Shown here: one piece after another, positions 1 to 9,850 of the stretch
Layout: each line of letters begins with the position of its first letter
How positions within the stretch are numbered: position 1 is the stretch's first letter
The notes under the pieces: generated by a model
The model's input: only the letters and a program-made list of their open reading frames with translations
What the model was told of the DNA's origin: nothing
Databases searched by the model: none
Program-made: the position numbers and the translations under genes
Assembly: GCA_003427395.1 (NCBI GenBank)
Contig: BFEA01000714.1
Span: forward strand, 395,587-419,714
DNA length: 24,128 nucleotides
Source: Chara braunii
Lineage: Eukaryota; Streptophyta; Charophyceae; Charales; Characeae
Direction: 5' to 3'

Positions 1-2340
1 TAGGGGAGGGGTGATTTGCACTAACTCAAGTTTCCACAGTAGTTAGTACCAGCATCGAGAGAGGGATTTCACTGTGCCCCCACTGAACATCTGGTTGTGC
101 CCATGCGACCCCTGCTGCTGTGTACTCCACGGAGGTACTGCGCTAGACCGTCGTTGTGTGTCGCTGTGCATCATTGTGGGCTGCCGTGCCCTTGCTGAAA
201 GGACTGCATTGGGTCACCTTTGATAACTTACGGCCTGTTTGAATATTGTAGTGACGAAATGTAGTGTGACCTGTGGAACCACGAAGGGCATGGCTTCCCA
301 TCCCGAGACAACAATTTTTTTTTTTCTTTTCTTCTCCTAGTCTTTGTTTAGTGATAGCAGTTAGCTGTCTCAAGGCGTCATTAGTTTACATGTCTCATTC
401 TCGATAGCTGCGGGTCGCGGGTTAAAACGCTATAACAGTTGCTATAAGTAATTGAGGCTGTTGTTCTTCTTTTTTTGGAAGGTGCCGCTGCTGCTAAATG
501 CTCGAAGTACCAGTTTGCTGAATATTTCCTCCTTCTGTTGAACTGATACTGAGGGCGACTGAGTTCTTAACAGCAGGATACCATGTCTCAGCTGGTGTGG
601 GTCGTGTTTCTCAGTGGTTGTACTAGGCTCTCTACTTAGGCCAAGTACCATAGGTTGTTGTGCTCGCTACAACCACTGTGCAGCCCCGCTGAGTCTTGCT
701 GTTGGGCCTTACGGGTTTCGTGGTGCTCATTTCTGTGCTACTCTGAGCAACTGTGGTACTTCCATTGCCTCCTAAGGCCTTAACCCGGCTTTGGACTGTG
801 CAGGTCGGGCACGGCAGCGATACTTGATTACTGTACACAGGTATAGTGTGTACAGGTCAACCGCTTTTTACTACGTTTCGAATAAAGCATAGGGCGTGCT
901 CTATTCGAATCAAGCCTTTCTAGGCTGCACAGCGATAGATTGGTCTGAGGTAGCGAAATTCTAGACTGAGGAAACGGCTAGCTGCCGTAAAAAGGGGGGG
1001 GGGTTGATCGTTTGTACTACGTTTTGGCTGTACCATGCTAAGTTGTTGAGCAAATACCGCTGATGTACTTGATGGGCGAAATGGTGACCGATGCTTCGTT
1101 ATGGCTTTGAGCGCTAGTACGATGTCCAGTTGTTGCATATTACTATCAAGGATGTGGAAAACTTGCTGGAGGCCCAGGTCGGACCCTGCTGTTTGAGCTC
1201 GTATCAGGCGGATTACTACTTTGACTGCACCTGGCGAGATTGCTGCTTCTTCTTGCGCCTAGAGCACGGAACATTTTCAACTTGAGCAGTGTGATCCTAG
1301 ACCACGTATCTGCACCCTGGCCAGCTGTTGAACTCGACGGGTTGAGAGAGTGACCAGGCCCTTGCAGACGGGTTACTGCTGCGGCGGGAACAAGCTGCCA
1401 CTACCCACAGGCTGTGCACTGCTTCCCGCCGAGGACCCCTGCAGGGCTGGCTGCTGAGGGCCTCCTAGTCCCTGCTGGTGTATTCTGCAGGCCTATAGTG
1501 GGCTGGGCGCACACTACTACTGTTGCTTGTCGTTGGGGTTGCTGAGTACTCGAGGACGACTGCAGCGGGCCGCGTTGTTGCTGAGTTGGGTTCAGGTGGA
1601 GTGCTATCACTGTACTAGGCGTTGTTTAGAGTACTGTTGCTGAACAGAACGCTGTTCCATACTAGGAACAGCGGCGACATAGGCTTAAGAAGGGAGGCTC
1701 GGTGAGGGCGGGGACTGTGGTGACGTTGAGGGCGAGATCAAAACCTTGTCAGGGGGCTTATCGCTACAGTTTGGAGATTCTTTAGGGGACTGTTACCCTA
1801 CACATCAGCGGTGATCTGACTGTCGCGTTCGCACTGCGCTTCATTGGCTGCCATTGCGGGGCCCTCAGGCGTACCGAGATGACGAGACCCTCTCACTGTG
1901 AGTTGAGTGCACCTCTCTAGGATCTCGAGAGTCTGAAGCTTCTACCTCTTTCCTTCTTACTCTCAGTCTAGTCTGAGGCTACGAGAGGAAGGCGGCAGGC
2001 GGGATCGCAACCCGTAGGTCCGCACCAAATCCTTTGTGGGAGGTTGCCCCACCGATTGCGGGAGCTCTGCCGGAACCCAGGCGGGGTTCTGGAGGAAAGG
2101 AACTTCAGGTATAATCTCGCTAACCTGTGTGATCCCTTCCCCTACTTGCTACCCCCTGGGTATCTGAATATAATACTATGTCAGGTTACTACTTTTTATT
2201 TTGTTATGTGTGTCAGGACACGCATTGTGGAAAGTTAAATGAACAGCTATATATGAGTGCTCAGATAATCTTTGAGGGAAGTCAGAAGGAATGAATTGGG
2301 GGGAAGGTGGGAGAAAGAGGTTATGCATGTGTTTGACCGG
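1..2340. other. Non-coding or unrecognised left flank
   Basis: I see no convincing gene here. Open frames are all under about 80 codons, change frame constantly and are rich in Gln, Thr and Ser on the minus strand because the plus strand is rich in CTG/TTG-type words. Homopolymer runs (a T-run near 310-330, a G-run near 998-1005) and mixed composition look like intergenic or old repeat DNA. No LTR end, polymerase motif or RNA gene was recognised. An ancient decayed repeat cannot be excluded. Confidence 0.5.
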
Positions 2341-2350
2341 GTCAATCCAA

Positions 2351-3570
2351 GGCTGAGCTCCCCTAAGTTGATGTGGGCTCAGTGTTGTGTTTTGTTTATG
2401 TTTGCTGGGCTGATTGTATGGGTTTGAAGGCTGGGCCTATCCTAATTTGGACGGACCAGCCGCTGTTTTTTTTTCTGGGGTTTCTGAACAGGAGGACGGG
2501 CGCTCTAAGTTGGGAGGTCTCAAAATCCTGGTGTTTCTTTTGTGGGTTGCTGAAAACGGAGCTGAGAACACTCTAAGTTGCGTGGACTCAGTTCTGTGTA
2601 TGTTTTTTTCTGAGGGGGACACAGGCATGAGGCTGAGCGTACCCTTAAGTTAGGGCGGCTCAGTCATAAGCCATGAACACAAAGGCCAACCAAAGTATAC
2701 AACTTTGATACATACTATATGAACCTATATCATCTGGCAGACCGGGCACCCTAAGTTGGAAAAGTCAGTCAGTAAGTCATGTAGAACAAGAAGAGGAGGA
2801 AAGATATGAAGAATATAACGAAGGTAACCTGGGCAGGCTGAGCGTACCCTTAAGTTAGGGCGGCTCGGTCCTATGCTCGTAATAAGACAAAAGATCAGCG
2901 AGTTAGTATAAATTTGTTTTATTTTCCTTTCTAAACACAAGGCAGGGCTGAATGTCTCCCTAATTTGGGTAGGTCTGACGCTCTGCGTAATAAGAGAGAA
3001 ACACATATAGTCTGTGCATGTATCAATGGTTGTTTTTATATGATTGTCATTACGGAGGCTAAGCATACCCTTAAGTTAGAGCGGCTTAGTCATACGTCGT
3101 TGTACTTTGTTCAGACAGTTCTTGTCTTATGTAACTATAATTGTTTAGGCCAGCTAGGCGTACCCTTAAGTTAGAGCGGACTGGTGATAGACTCTTGTCG
3201 TTGATGTGATGTAGGTTGAACGTACCCTTAAGTTAGGGCAGTCTGACCATTCGTCGTTCGTGCTTGTTCTAGGCAGGTTAGGCACACCCCTAAGTTGGGA
3301 CAGTGTAATCCTATGCCCTATGTAACTTTGTGTAAAGCTGGTTAGGCATACCCTTAAGTTAGGGCAGTCTAGCTTTACGCTTCATGTCGTCAGTTCAAGC
3401 AGAAGCCAGACGTACCCTTAAGTTAGGGCGGTCTGGTCATATGCTTTATGACTAGAGTTTATCTGGAGTTGGGCATACCCTTAAGTTAGGGCAGTCCAGT
3501 TGTGCATACTCTTACTTGTTTACTTAGGCAGGTTGGACATACCCTTAAGTTAGGACCTTGTCTGATCCTA
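2351..3570 (+). repeat. Array of about 16 hairpin-forming repeats with conserved TAAGTT/TAATTT loop
   Basis: Sixteen related units share a core TAAGTT (twice TAATTT), starting at 2364, 2443, 2506, 2574, 2646, 2752, 2851, 2961, 3072, 3167, 3229, 3291, 3355, 3419, 3482 and 3546. The best-conserved core is TACCCTTAAGTTAGGGC. Spacing is 63-79 at the left, 95-111 in the middle and 62-64 in the last six intervals. Each unit can fold: an outer stem of 4-8 bp, an inner stem (CCCT/AGGG, CCC/GGG or TCC/GGA) and a hexaloop. The outer stem sequence differs between copies but stays paired: CTGAGC/GCTCAG at 2646, CTAAGC/GCTTAG at 3072, CCAGAC/GTCTGG at 3419, GGCTGG/CCAGCC at 2443. Sequence between hairpins is not conserved and unit lengths are not multiples of three, so protein coding is unlikely. 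Strand is arbitrary because the units are near-palindromic. Confidence 0.9.
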
Positions 3571-3961
3571 TGCCATAAGTGAGGGGGTTATTGAAAGGGA
3601 ACAACTGAGTGATCTAACGAACTACCTGGGCAAATGTATNTGGGATTGTNAGAGATGCATGCTCATGTATGATTGTAGGGTCTCACTTGGGGTGTCTTTT
3701 CGATAGGCTAGTTGCTTTAGATGCTCGCCAAGTGCTGGAGCCATAGGTAGGTCAGATGGATGTTGGGAGAGAAAACTTGGGATGAGGATGGGACTGACCC
3801 TGCTAGGAGTTAGGCCCAATGCTAGCCCACGGTCTCATCTAGAGATCGTATTGGCTGTCTTTTGAGTCTGAATCGTCAAGCAGATGTCAGACGTTAGTCC
3901 CAAGTATAGTTGCATTGTCTTTCTGTTTTTTCAGCTTCGTATAAATCTTGGCAGCCTCCTG

Positions 3962-4095
3962 TTCCTACGGGAAGCGCTGCCGAAATTTTTACAAATTTGA
4001 AAAAGTTAGTCATTTTTTGACTTTTAGAAATTCTGAAAAGACACTTTTCCTACGGGAAGCGCTGCCGAAATTTCGTGAAGTTTTGAGAGTTAGAA
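3962..4095 (+). repeat. Two-copy direct repeat with exact 27-bp core
   Basis: The 27-bp core beginning TTCCTACGGGAAGCGCTGCC and ending GAAATTT is present without mismatch at 3962-3988 and 4047-4073, a period of 85 bp. Weaker similarity continues after the core (both copies reach GTTAG), so this looks like an 85-bp unit duplicated in tandem and then diverged outside the core. The core contains small self-complementary parts (TTCC/GGAA around TACG, and AGCGCT). Its reverse complement has a GGCAGC word followed by a pyrimidine-rich CCC tail, like the leader repeat at 22906-23244. Confidence 0.85.
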
Positions 4096-4101
4096 TATTT
4101 T

Positions 4102-4134
4102 TCAGTTAGGAGTTGCTTAGCAGATCCTAACTGA
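4102..4134. repeat. Perfect 10-bp inverted repeat (hairpin)
   Basis: TCAGTTAGGA at 4102-4111 and TCCTAACTGA at 4125-4134 are exact reverse complements separated by 13 nt. It lies just downstream of the 85-bp duplication. It is not followed by a T-run, and no gene ends here, so I do not call it a terminator. Confidence 0.7.
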
Positions 4135-5735
4135 TTAGAGGAGGTGTTCCACTAATTGGTACTAGTAGAGGAGCTAGAGTACGACTAAGGAGAATGATCT
4201 CCCCTTGGCACAAACGTAAGTAGTACTCTTCGTTGGCCTGTACTGTGATGCAGGTTGCTGTGCTATCACTTGAGCGCCTGATCTGATCAGGCTATTCCTT
4301 CAAAGAGGTTATTCCTCTGTTATCACTGACAACAGGCCGGTTGCCGATTCGTCGGTCTACGACTCGACCCCAATTCACCCTCAATACTCAGCCTAAAAAG
4401 GCTTTAGCCCTGGTGATTTTATCTGTTTTGTTAAGGTTTCACCCATACTTTTATTGAATGGCCGTTTAACAGAAGTACTGAGTACTTAATTATGGTTGGC
4501 TGGCTGAAGGTTGGGGCTTGTCTGGCTAAAGCGAAGGGTATGAGTGAAGAGGTTGGTTAGAGTTGACCCCGTGTAGCATGTGGATCTTTGTTTGATATCG
4601 TGGTGTGATTGCAGATATGTATGAAAGAGTCTCGATTGATTTATGTAGAGTGGTATTGCGTGGATTCAGATGGACAGACTACACAACTGTTGAGAGAGTG
4701 AACTACCCCACAACCCACTTGTTTGAGTGAGACGGGTTTGTTCTCGTTTCAATGGGGTGGTAATAAATGTGCGTTCGGGTAACCCCTATATGGCTAATCC
4801 CGACGATGTATTTCTTGATGTTGCTAAGGGTAGTTGTTTTATCCTCGTTGGAGTTTATTTTGGTGGAACGATAGAGCTCCGGGCAGAAGGGTTAGCGTGT
4901 TGCCGATGGTGCGCCAAACAACTCACCACCACTCCAATTCCCTTCCTGCCCTGGGGGCCGTCTTACCCCGCACCCTTTGGGGCAACCCTCGAAGTTAGCA
5001 AAGGCCGCAAGGCTGCGAGTACACCAGAGTACCCCACCAGCGCGAATGCTTGCGAATGCCCGCATGGCTGGTTGTCATGAGGAGGCCATGCGCTTGCTCG
5101 ACTCTTACACGGAAACCCAGCGCACGTCGCCTATCTGGTTCTGTTGCGTAAGAGTATGAGTCAGATGCTAAAGGGACTAGGAGTTGTGGTGTCGTGGCGT
5201 TGTTTGTGGCGGCCGCTCTGTGTGTGTTTCTGTATGTTATGAGTGGGTAAGTATGAGTATCGTGGTGTAGCATGTGGTGAGAGTAGTGTGTCCTAGTCGA
5301 CCGACGCCGAGTCGCGTTTGGGATTTCAGCCCCCAGTACAGCGATGCACGTACGGGTTCGATCTTTGGGCGTTCGACCGCGCGTAACCTTTTATGCTACA
5401 GCGAACGAGAAATGCCCTCAGCTGGGCCACCTCTGCAATTGCATACGAAAAGCTTTCGCATGTGGTTCAGTAGCTCGGCAGGGATACGCCCACCTAAGGG
5501 ATGGTGACAGCTCCCGCAGGTGGAGGTAGCGGTGCCTCGCGTGACTCTGTTCTGTCGTAGGGGCTCGCGAGAGGTACGGTTGGCACACTCGGCCGGAGCA
5601 GCAAACGCTTTCCACGACAAATCCTGCATAATCCTGCATGACGCGACCGGGAGGATCCCCGTGCGGGACCGATGCGCTCGACAACGTCATAGAGAACTCA
5701 CAAAAAAAAAATCAGAAAAAAAAACTTATGTTTAG

Positions 5736-5850
5736 GCCTCGAAACGTTTTTTAGCGGGGGCCGAACCTCGAGGTGTTCCGCCCCCGAACAGGACCCCGAA
5801 CGCCCGAACGTTCGGGGGCCAGCCCAGGGGCCCCCGAATGTTCGGTCAGG
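5736..5850. repeat. CCGAAC/GTTCGG-rich patch with a long inverted repeat
   Basis: The stretch is packed with CCGAA and TTCGG words. Arms at 5804-5820 and 5829-5845 are 17 bp with one mismatch (a C/T difference) and an 8-nt spacer. The left arm itself lies in a perfect palindrome, CCCGAACGTTCGGG. The single mismatch would be a G-T type pair in one strand, so the fold is nearly intact. Poly-A runs at 5701-5730 precede it. Function unknown; similar CCGAAC-type words recur in the LTR at 9000-9500. Confidence 0.75.
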
Positions 5851-6279
5851 TAACCCTGTATATTGTCGTGATAGTGAGTGAATACGGATTGCCAAGTAAT
5901 TGTGTGAGTATGCCCTCAGCGAGAGCGTTAGAAAGCAAGGTAAGGTCGTGATAAAAAAAAAAGGGAAAACAACCATAACAAACTTGTGTTATACATAACA
6001 AAAACGGGCTGATACATTCTTGTTAGTAGTATGGTGATTGTTCTCTTCACGAAGTATTGTCAGAAGCTTTTGGAATGCGCCCTGTCTTGTTGGCAAGGCA
6101 CTAAACAAAAACAAACAAAAAAGGAACATGTATAATAATTTATAAAATTGGTTAAAATAGTTGGTAGATGTATTATTAGTAGTATTGATGTGGGTAGGGT
6201 CTCGTCTACGCTTTTCCCTGAGATTAAAGGTCTTGCTACAGTCTCTTCTTTTTCTATTTTTGTTTTGTCTTCATATCGG
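5851..6279. other. AT-rich flank directly left of the retrotransposon
   Basis: No gene is visible. This is the genomic DNA next to the 3' LTR. The bases just before the LTR (6275-6279, ATCGG) would be one half of a target-site duplication, but the other half would lie beyond the right end of the window, so it cannot be confirmed. Confidence 0.5.
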
Positions 6280-6784
6280 TGTGGGGGCAGGGGCACCTGC
6301 AGTTCGCTGAGGCCAAGGGCAACGACGCCTGTCACTCGCCGCGCCCGCTTCCGAGGTCCTCAGTGACCAACAGGTTGTTGAAGAAGCGCCTGGTATGAAT
6401 GCCCCTGCTGGTAAACCATTCCTATTAGCGCGGTCTCAAATCAGCGATCAAGGAAATAAATCACTAGAATTTAAATATTTGTTGAAGTTGGTAGATATAA
6501 TCCGAAAGCTNGGGCTACCTCCCACNCATTAGCCAGCGNGAGTATTTCAGAGCANAAACTTTTCAAGAAGTAAAAAGGGTTTATCACACATCCCANGGTT
6601 GATGACAGTTCACAATTGAAAAGTTCTCTCACGTNATTCCCAAGTAGGAATTGAGATACAGCGGATTAACCCTTTTTCAAGCTCAGAAACAGAAAACGAA
6701 GACTTGCAGATTCGTGCCCTCCCGAAACCCCGAGCACCAAAACCAGAGCATCGTAGGGCAGTTCTTCGCACTTGACTCAAAGAC

Positions 6785-7025
6785 GGCACCAATTTCAGCA
6801 ATGCCCTCGTCTCTTTTTGTCCCTCTCTCTATCCAAGACCCCTTCCTTTCCTTGTCCTCCCCGCTTTCCCTCTCTCTGTGTACCGCTCTCTCTTTCCCAA
6901 ATCTCTTTCTCTATTCAGTTTGCCTTCGCTCTCTGTCGATTTTTGTCCTCTCCCTCCCTCTGTTCTCTCCTTCTCTGAATTCTTCCCCCCCCCCCCTTTT
7001 TACTCTCTCAGTCTGTTTCTCTTTC
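6785..7025. repeat. Pyrimidine-rich low-complexity tract in LTR
   Basis: The plus strand is a long run of CTCTCTTTCCC-type words ending in a C-run near 6987-6998. The element sense strand is therefore purine-rich (GA/GGGA). It produces long but low-complexity Ser/Leu/Pro frames on the plus strand and Arg/Glu frames on the minus strand, which I regard as composition artefacts. It lies downstream of the possible TATA box. Confidence 0.7.
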
Positions 7026-7230
7026 TCGTGCTCTGCGTATGCTCTTCGAGGGAAACGAGAAAATAAAAACCGTCCGCTTACCCGCGGCGAACTGAGTAGG
7101 AACAGACGCCCCTGGTCAACGAGAATCTCTGATTGTTCACCTTCCAACTCAACTGACCAACTCCTTTGCCTCTGCAACTGCTTACTCGTTTGCGAGAGCA
7201 GAAGATCAGATCATCAGTATTAACCATAAA

Positions 7231-7240
7231 AGATATAAAA
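7231..7240 (-). promoter_or_regulatory. Possible LTR TATA box
   Basis: In element sense the sequence is TTTTATATCT, inside an AT-rich patch (7221-7265) of an otherwise GC-balanced LTR. Transcription starting shortly downstream (lower coordinates) would leave roughly 0.9 kb to the LTR end. There is no supporting start-site evidence in the sequence. Confidence 0.25.
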
Positions 7241-7516
7241 TAAAGTAAATTAAATTAAAAAAAAAATGGTCGTTCTATTTATCAGGGACCAGAATTGTTT
7301 GTCTGCTTGAGAAGGTGGCGACTCCACTGGTCTGATCATCAGATGTAATGACTGTTTGAAATGGTAAAATAGCCGGCCAAACGGAACTAATTTTTCGAGT
7401 ACATGAACAAATAAAGCGACCGGAAATGACCCTTCTCCTCTCGCTGGCCTTCTCTCTTCTCGGAACGCTTCTTCCCTTCCGTTGTTCCCTCTCGCTGCTC
7501 TCTCCCACACCCGCTG

Positions 7517-7630
7517 TTCACACTCTCGCCCGCCGTTCTCACTCTCACCCGCTGTTCTCACTCTCACCCGTTATTCACACTCTCACCCGTCGTTCACACT
7601 CTCACCCGTCGTTCACACTCTCACCCGCCG
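7517..7630. repeat. 19-bp tandem repeat, six copies
   Basis: Six consecutive 19-bp units of the type TTCACACTCTCACCCGTCG fill 7517-7630 exactly, and a diverged unit precedes them (7499-7516). Copies 4 and 5 are identical; the others differ by one to four bases. This is a minisatellite within the LTR and could vary between element copies. Confidence 0.9.
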
Positions 7631-7740
7631 TTTCATCTCGCTACGTGCTATCGTGTAAGTTGTTCGTGCTTTCAACAGATTGGCTAGACAGATAATCGGC
7701 GATAGACCCGTTAAGCTTCTCACCATTGAGTGAAGGGTTG

Positions 7741-7846
7741 TCCCGATTATCAGCGAGATGATGGCTGGTCCGATTACCGAAGATAGTAACTTGTTCTCCT
7801 GATTATGAGGATGGCTGGTCCGATTACCGGAGGTAGTAACTGTTTA
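7741..7846. repeat. 50-bp tandem duplication in LTR
   Basis: The 32-bp match starting GATGGCTGGTCCGATTACCG occurs at 7760-7791 and 7810-7841 with three differences and a 50-bp period. A weaker third start is at 7858. Just upstream, GATAATCGG (7691-7699) and CCGATTATC (7743-7751) form a perfect 9-bp inverted repeat. Confidence 0.8.
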
Positions 7847-8527
7847 CCTGTTTAAGGAGATGAATGGTCCGAAGTCCTTCCACGAACTGGTTTCACATTC
7901 GCAAGAAAGGGGAGATCTCGTATTCAGCGGTACAACTGATCACTCCTTCGCGGGAGGGATGTCCCCCCCCCACTGCTGTCTGCCTGGCGCAACGAAACGT
8001 GGTGCGTCGTAGGCAGCGAACACCAGGCATGTTCCCCCACACTGAACTGAGCTCCTCCAGTCAGACCTACCAACTTCAGACTCCCAGCGCCAGTTCTCCC
8101 AAACCCGGCTTTTCACATGAGCGCCGGTCAGCAGTAGAAGGCTCGCTTGCAGCAGGCAAGCCTAGCAGCGAGAGTACGTGGTCACTCATTCAGCGGGAAT
8201 GAGAAGACTGATTTGTCCACTGTGCACATTAACCTTGCCCGTTTCGGGACGTGATAGCGTGCTAGGTACACCTTGCACACCGTCTCCCCCTTGTTGAACC
8301 AACCTCCACTGGTCATCCTCACGAGGCAGCTGCGAACGCCTGGCGCGTCCCTCAACTGCCCCCGCCTGCATACCTTTCCGAAGTGGACTGGGTACACCTG
8401 GCATGCCCCCCTCTCCTCTTCGTTGTTCTCCCCTATATCCCCTTCAGTCGCGCGTAGGCCCAACCGACCAGAGGCTTTTCGGAGAGCAAGTGCACAGGAA
8501 GTAATCTGATGTGCCACGGGAAAAACA

Positions 8528-8543
8528 GTGGTACCGGTACCAC
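8528..8543. repeat. 16-bp perfect palindrome
   Basis: GTGGTACCGGTACCAC is its own reverse complement. It lies in the middle of the LTR, upstream (in element sense) of the possible TATA box. It could bind a dimeric protein, but nothing else in the sequence supports that. Confidence 0.6.
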
Positions 8544-9005
8544 AAACTTGACGTCCACAGTACCATGCACCAACTTTGGACCGCCAGTGCGGTCAGCTCC
8601 AATTTGGGGTCTGCTCTTAGAGCAATGACACTGCGGTACCGCATCTGCGCCTTGGACCTGGGATCAACATCGCTAGGCCAGTCCCAGTTCAGCCGTATGA
8701 GTTCTATCACGGCCCACCATATCAGTACTGCGGCCGAGTAGAACAAGCATACCCCGAGCTGTATCGATCGGGGTCATACCATGCTGAAGGTAAACACATT
8801 CCGAGCCCGAAACACACCGCCCCAATCTGCAGTGAGCTTCACCATGTCTAAGTCGAGTCAACGGCAACCCTGAGGTAACTGTTCGGGGTCGTGGCAGGCC
8901 ATACCCAGCCGACGCCGAACCAAAAAGAAAGTGAGTCTGGAACAAGTATCCCGTGCCACAGTGAGCTGTGTCGCACCAATACCGTCAATTCCGAACATGA
9001 ATTAT

Positions 9006-9494
9006 GCCGAAGTTGAGCCAATACCGGAGTACCGGAGTTTCGCAATGATACCGAGCCGAGGTAGCCACCCCACCGCATCAGATCCGAGCGTGAACAGTCT
9101 ATACCAAATCCACTCGGTGCTGCCTATCGTACCAATCTTTGGTCTGAATAAGTTGTACCGCGCCGACTCCGGACCGAATCCGGTCTGAGACAAGCCGACG
9201 TCGAGCCAGTACCGGATTTGACATTTTATAGTCGCAACGACACCGAACCTGAAATAAAGATCCGTATGGGTGTCAAAACTGGAAGGTATTGCCGTAGTGG
9301 TTCCGAATCTGGAAATAACCCACAGGGATGGTCCCGAACGCTGAAACAGAATGTCGTAGTGGTTCCGATCCCGAAGTGACCTGCCGTCAAGGTTTCGAAC
9401 ATGAAAATAAATCACTGCAGTAGCCGCAAACCTGAAAGTAAGTCACCGTAGTAGCTGCAAGTTTGAAACAAACTGACGCCGAGCCCATACCGAA
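9006..9494. repeat. Degenerate repeats in the U3 end of the LTR
   Basis: A 23-bp word recurs at 9006-9028 and 9194-9216 (GCCGA-GT-GAGCC--TACCGGA, three differences), with a partial copy at 9473-9494. Between 9240 and 9475 there is a rough 30-bp periodicity of units like GTAGTGGTTCCGAATCTGAAA, with starts near 9291, 9322, 9353, 9383, 9417 and 9446. In element sense these lie upstream of the candidate promoter, where repeats often act as enhancers in LTRs; that role is inference. Confidence 0.65.
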
Positions 9495-9835
9495 CCAGAT
9501 ACACGCCGGATACCGTAGGATGTAGCCAGTCCGTAACAATACCGAATCTCTCCGAGCCACGTATCCGTACCAAGCCAAATACCATACTGTCAGCCCAAGG
9601 TAGCACTACCCACGCCGTCCATGCGTCCACCCTCGAACTACTCAGTGAGGTTAGTAATCCGATAAATCGCGGAAGCGACACAGATAATCCCGATCATCAC
9701 GGGATAGTGAAAACCGGTTAGATTTCAAAGAATTTGATCAAATCTGGGTTCTGAACCGACGATGGCTAATCCAAGCAAAATCAGGCCAGGCATTGAATAA
9801 TCATTAGTTCTTGTTCGTTCCATCATTTCTAATCA

Positions 9836-9850
9836 TTCTTCCCCCTTTTT
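9836..9850 (-). promoter_or_regulatory. Polypurine tract (PPT)
   Basis: On the element strand this is AAAAAGGGGGAAGAA, 15 uninterrupted purines ending directly at the LTR start TGATTAG. A PPT in this position primes plus-strand DNA synthesis in all LTR retrotransposons. It fixes the inner boundary of the 3' LTR. Confidence 0.9.

Larger units (their letters stand above)
3571..5735. other. Left flank between hairpin array and CCGAAC-rich patch, no gene recognised
   Basis: Only short overlapping open frames occur and none shows a family motif. Two ambiguous bases lie at 3640 and 3650. A short direct repeat and a hairpin inside this stretch are listed separately. The 4727-5690 part is more GC-rich and has open frames on both strands up to about 117 codons, but none keeps recognisable protein features. 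A small imperfect hairpin around GAAAAGCTTTC sits at 5441-5463. I cannot assign a function. Confidence 0.45.
6280..9835 (-). repeat. 3' LTR, complete
   Basis: The left border is fixed by a 141-bp match (6280-6420) to the start of the other LTR at 23988-24128. The interior border is placed at 9835 because plus-strand sequence ends TAATCA there, giving TG...CA termini in element sense, and a polypurine tract follows at once. Length is about 3.56 kb, unusually long. Internal features are a 19-bp tandem array (7517-7630), a 50-bp duplication (7741-7846), a 16-bp palindrome (8528-8543) and about 30-bp degenerate repeats (9240-9475). Minus-strand open frames inside it (for example 9002-9415) arise in repetitive sequence and show no family motif, so I do not call genes. 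Seven ambiguous bases cluster near 6511-6635. Confidence 0.88.

Noticed and set aside
143-1610. Series of Gln/Thr/Ser-rich minus-strand frames
   Set aside because: They are short, lie in different frames and reflect CTG/TTG-rich sequence on the plus strand; no shared protein could be built.
2351-3570. CRISPR array
   Set aside because: The repeat core is short and degenerate, spacing varies from 62 to 111 bp, stems differ between units, no cas-like gene is near, and the surroundings are eukaryotic.
5441-5463. Group II intron-like hairpin
   Set aside because: The small imperfect stem around GAAAAGCTTTC recalled intron domain hairpins, but no catalytic domain V or maturase is visible nearby.
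6651-7223. 190-codon plus-strand open frame, Ser/Leu/Pro-rich
   Set aside because: It is the translation of a CT-rich low-complexity tract within the LTR, with ambiguous bases nearby and no domain.
9002-9415. 137-codon minus-strand open frame in the LTR
   Set aside because: It falls in degenerate LTR repeats, has no recognisable motif and no counterpart in the family's usual gene set.
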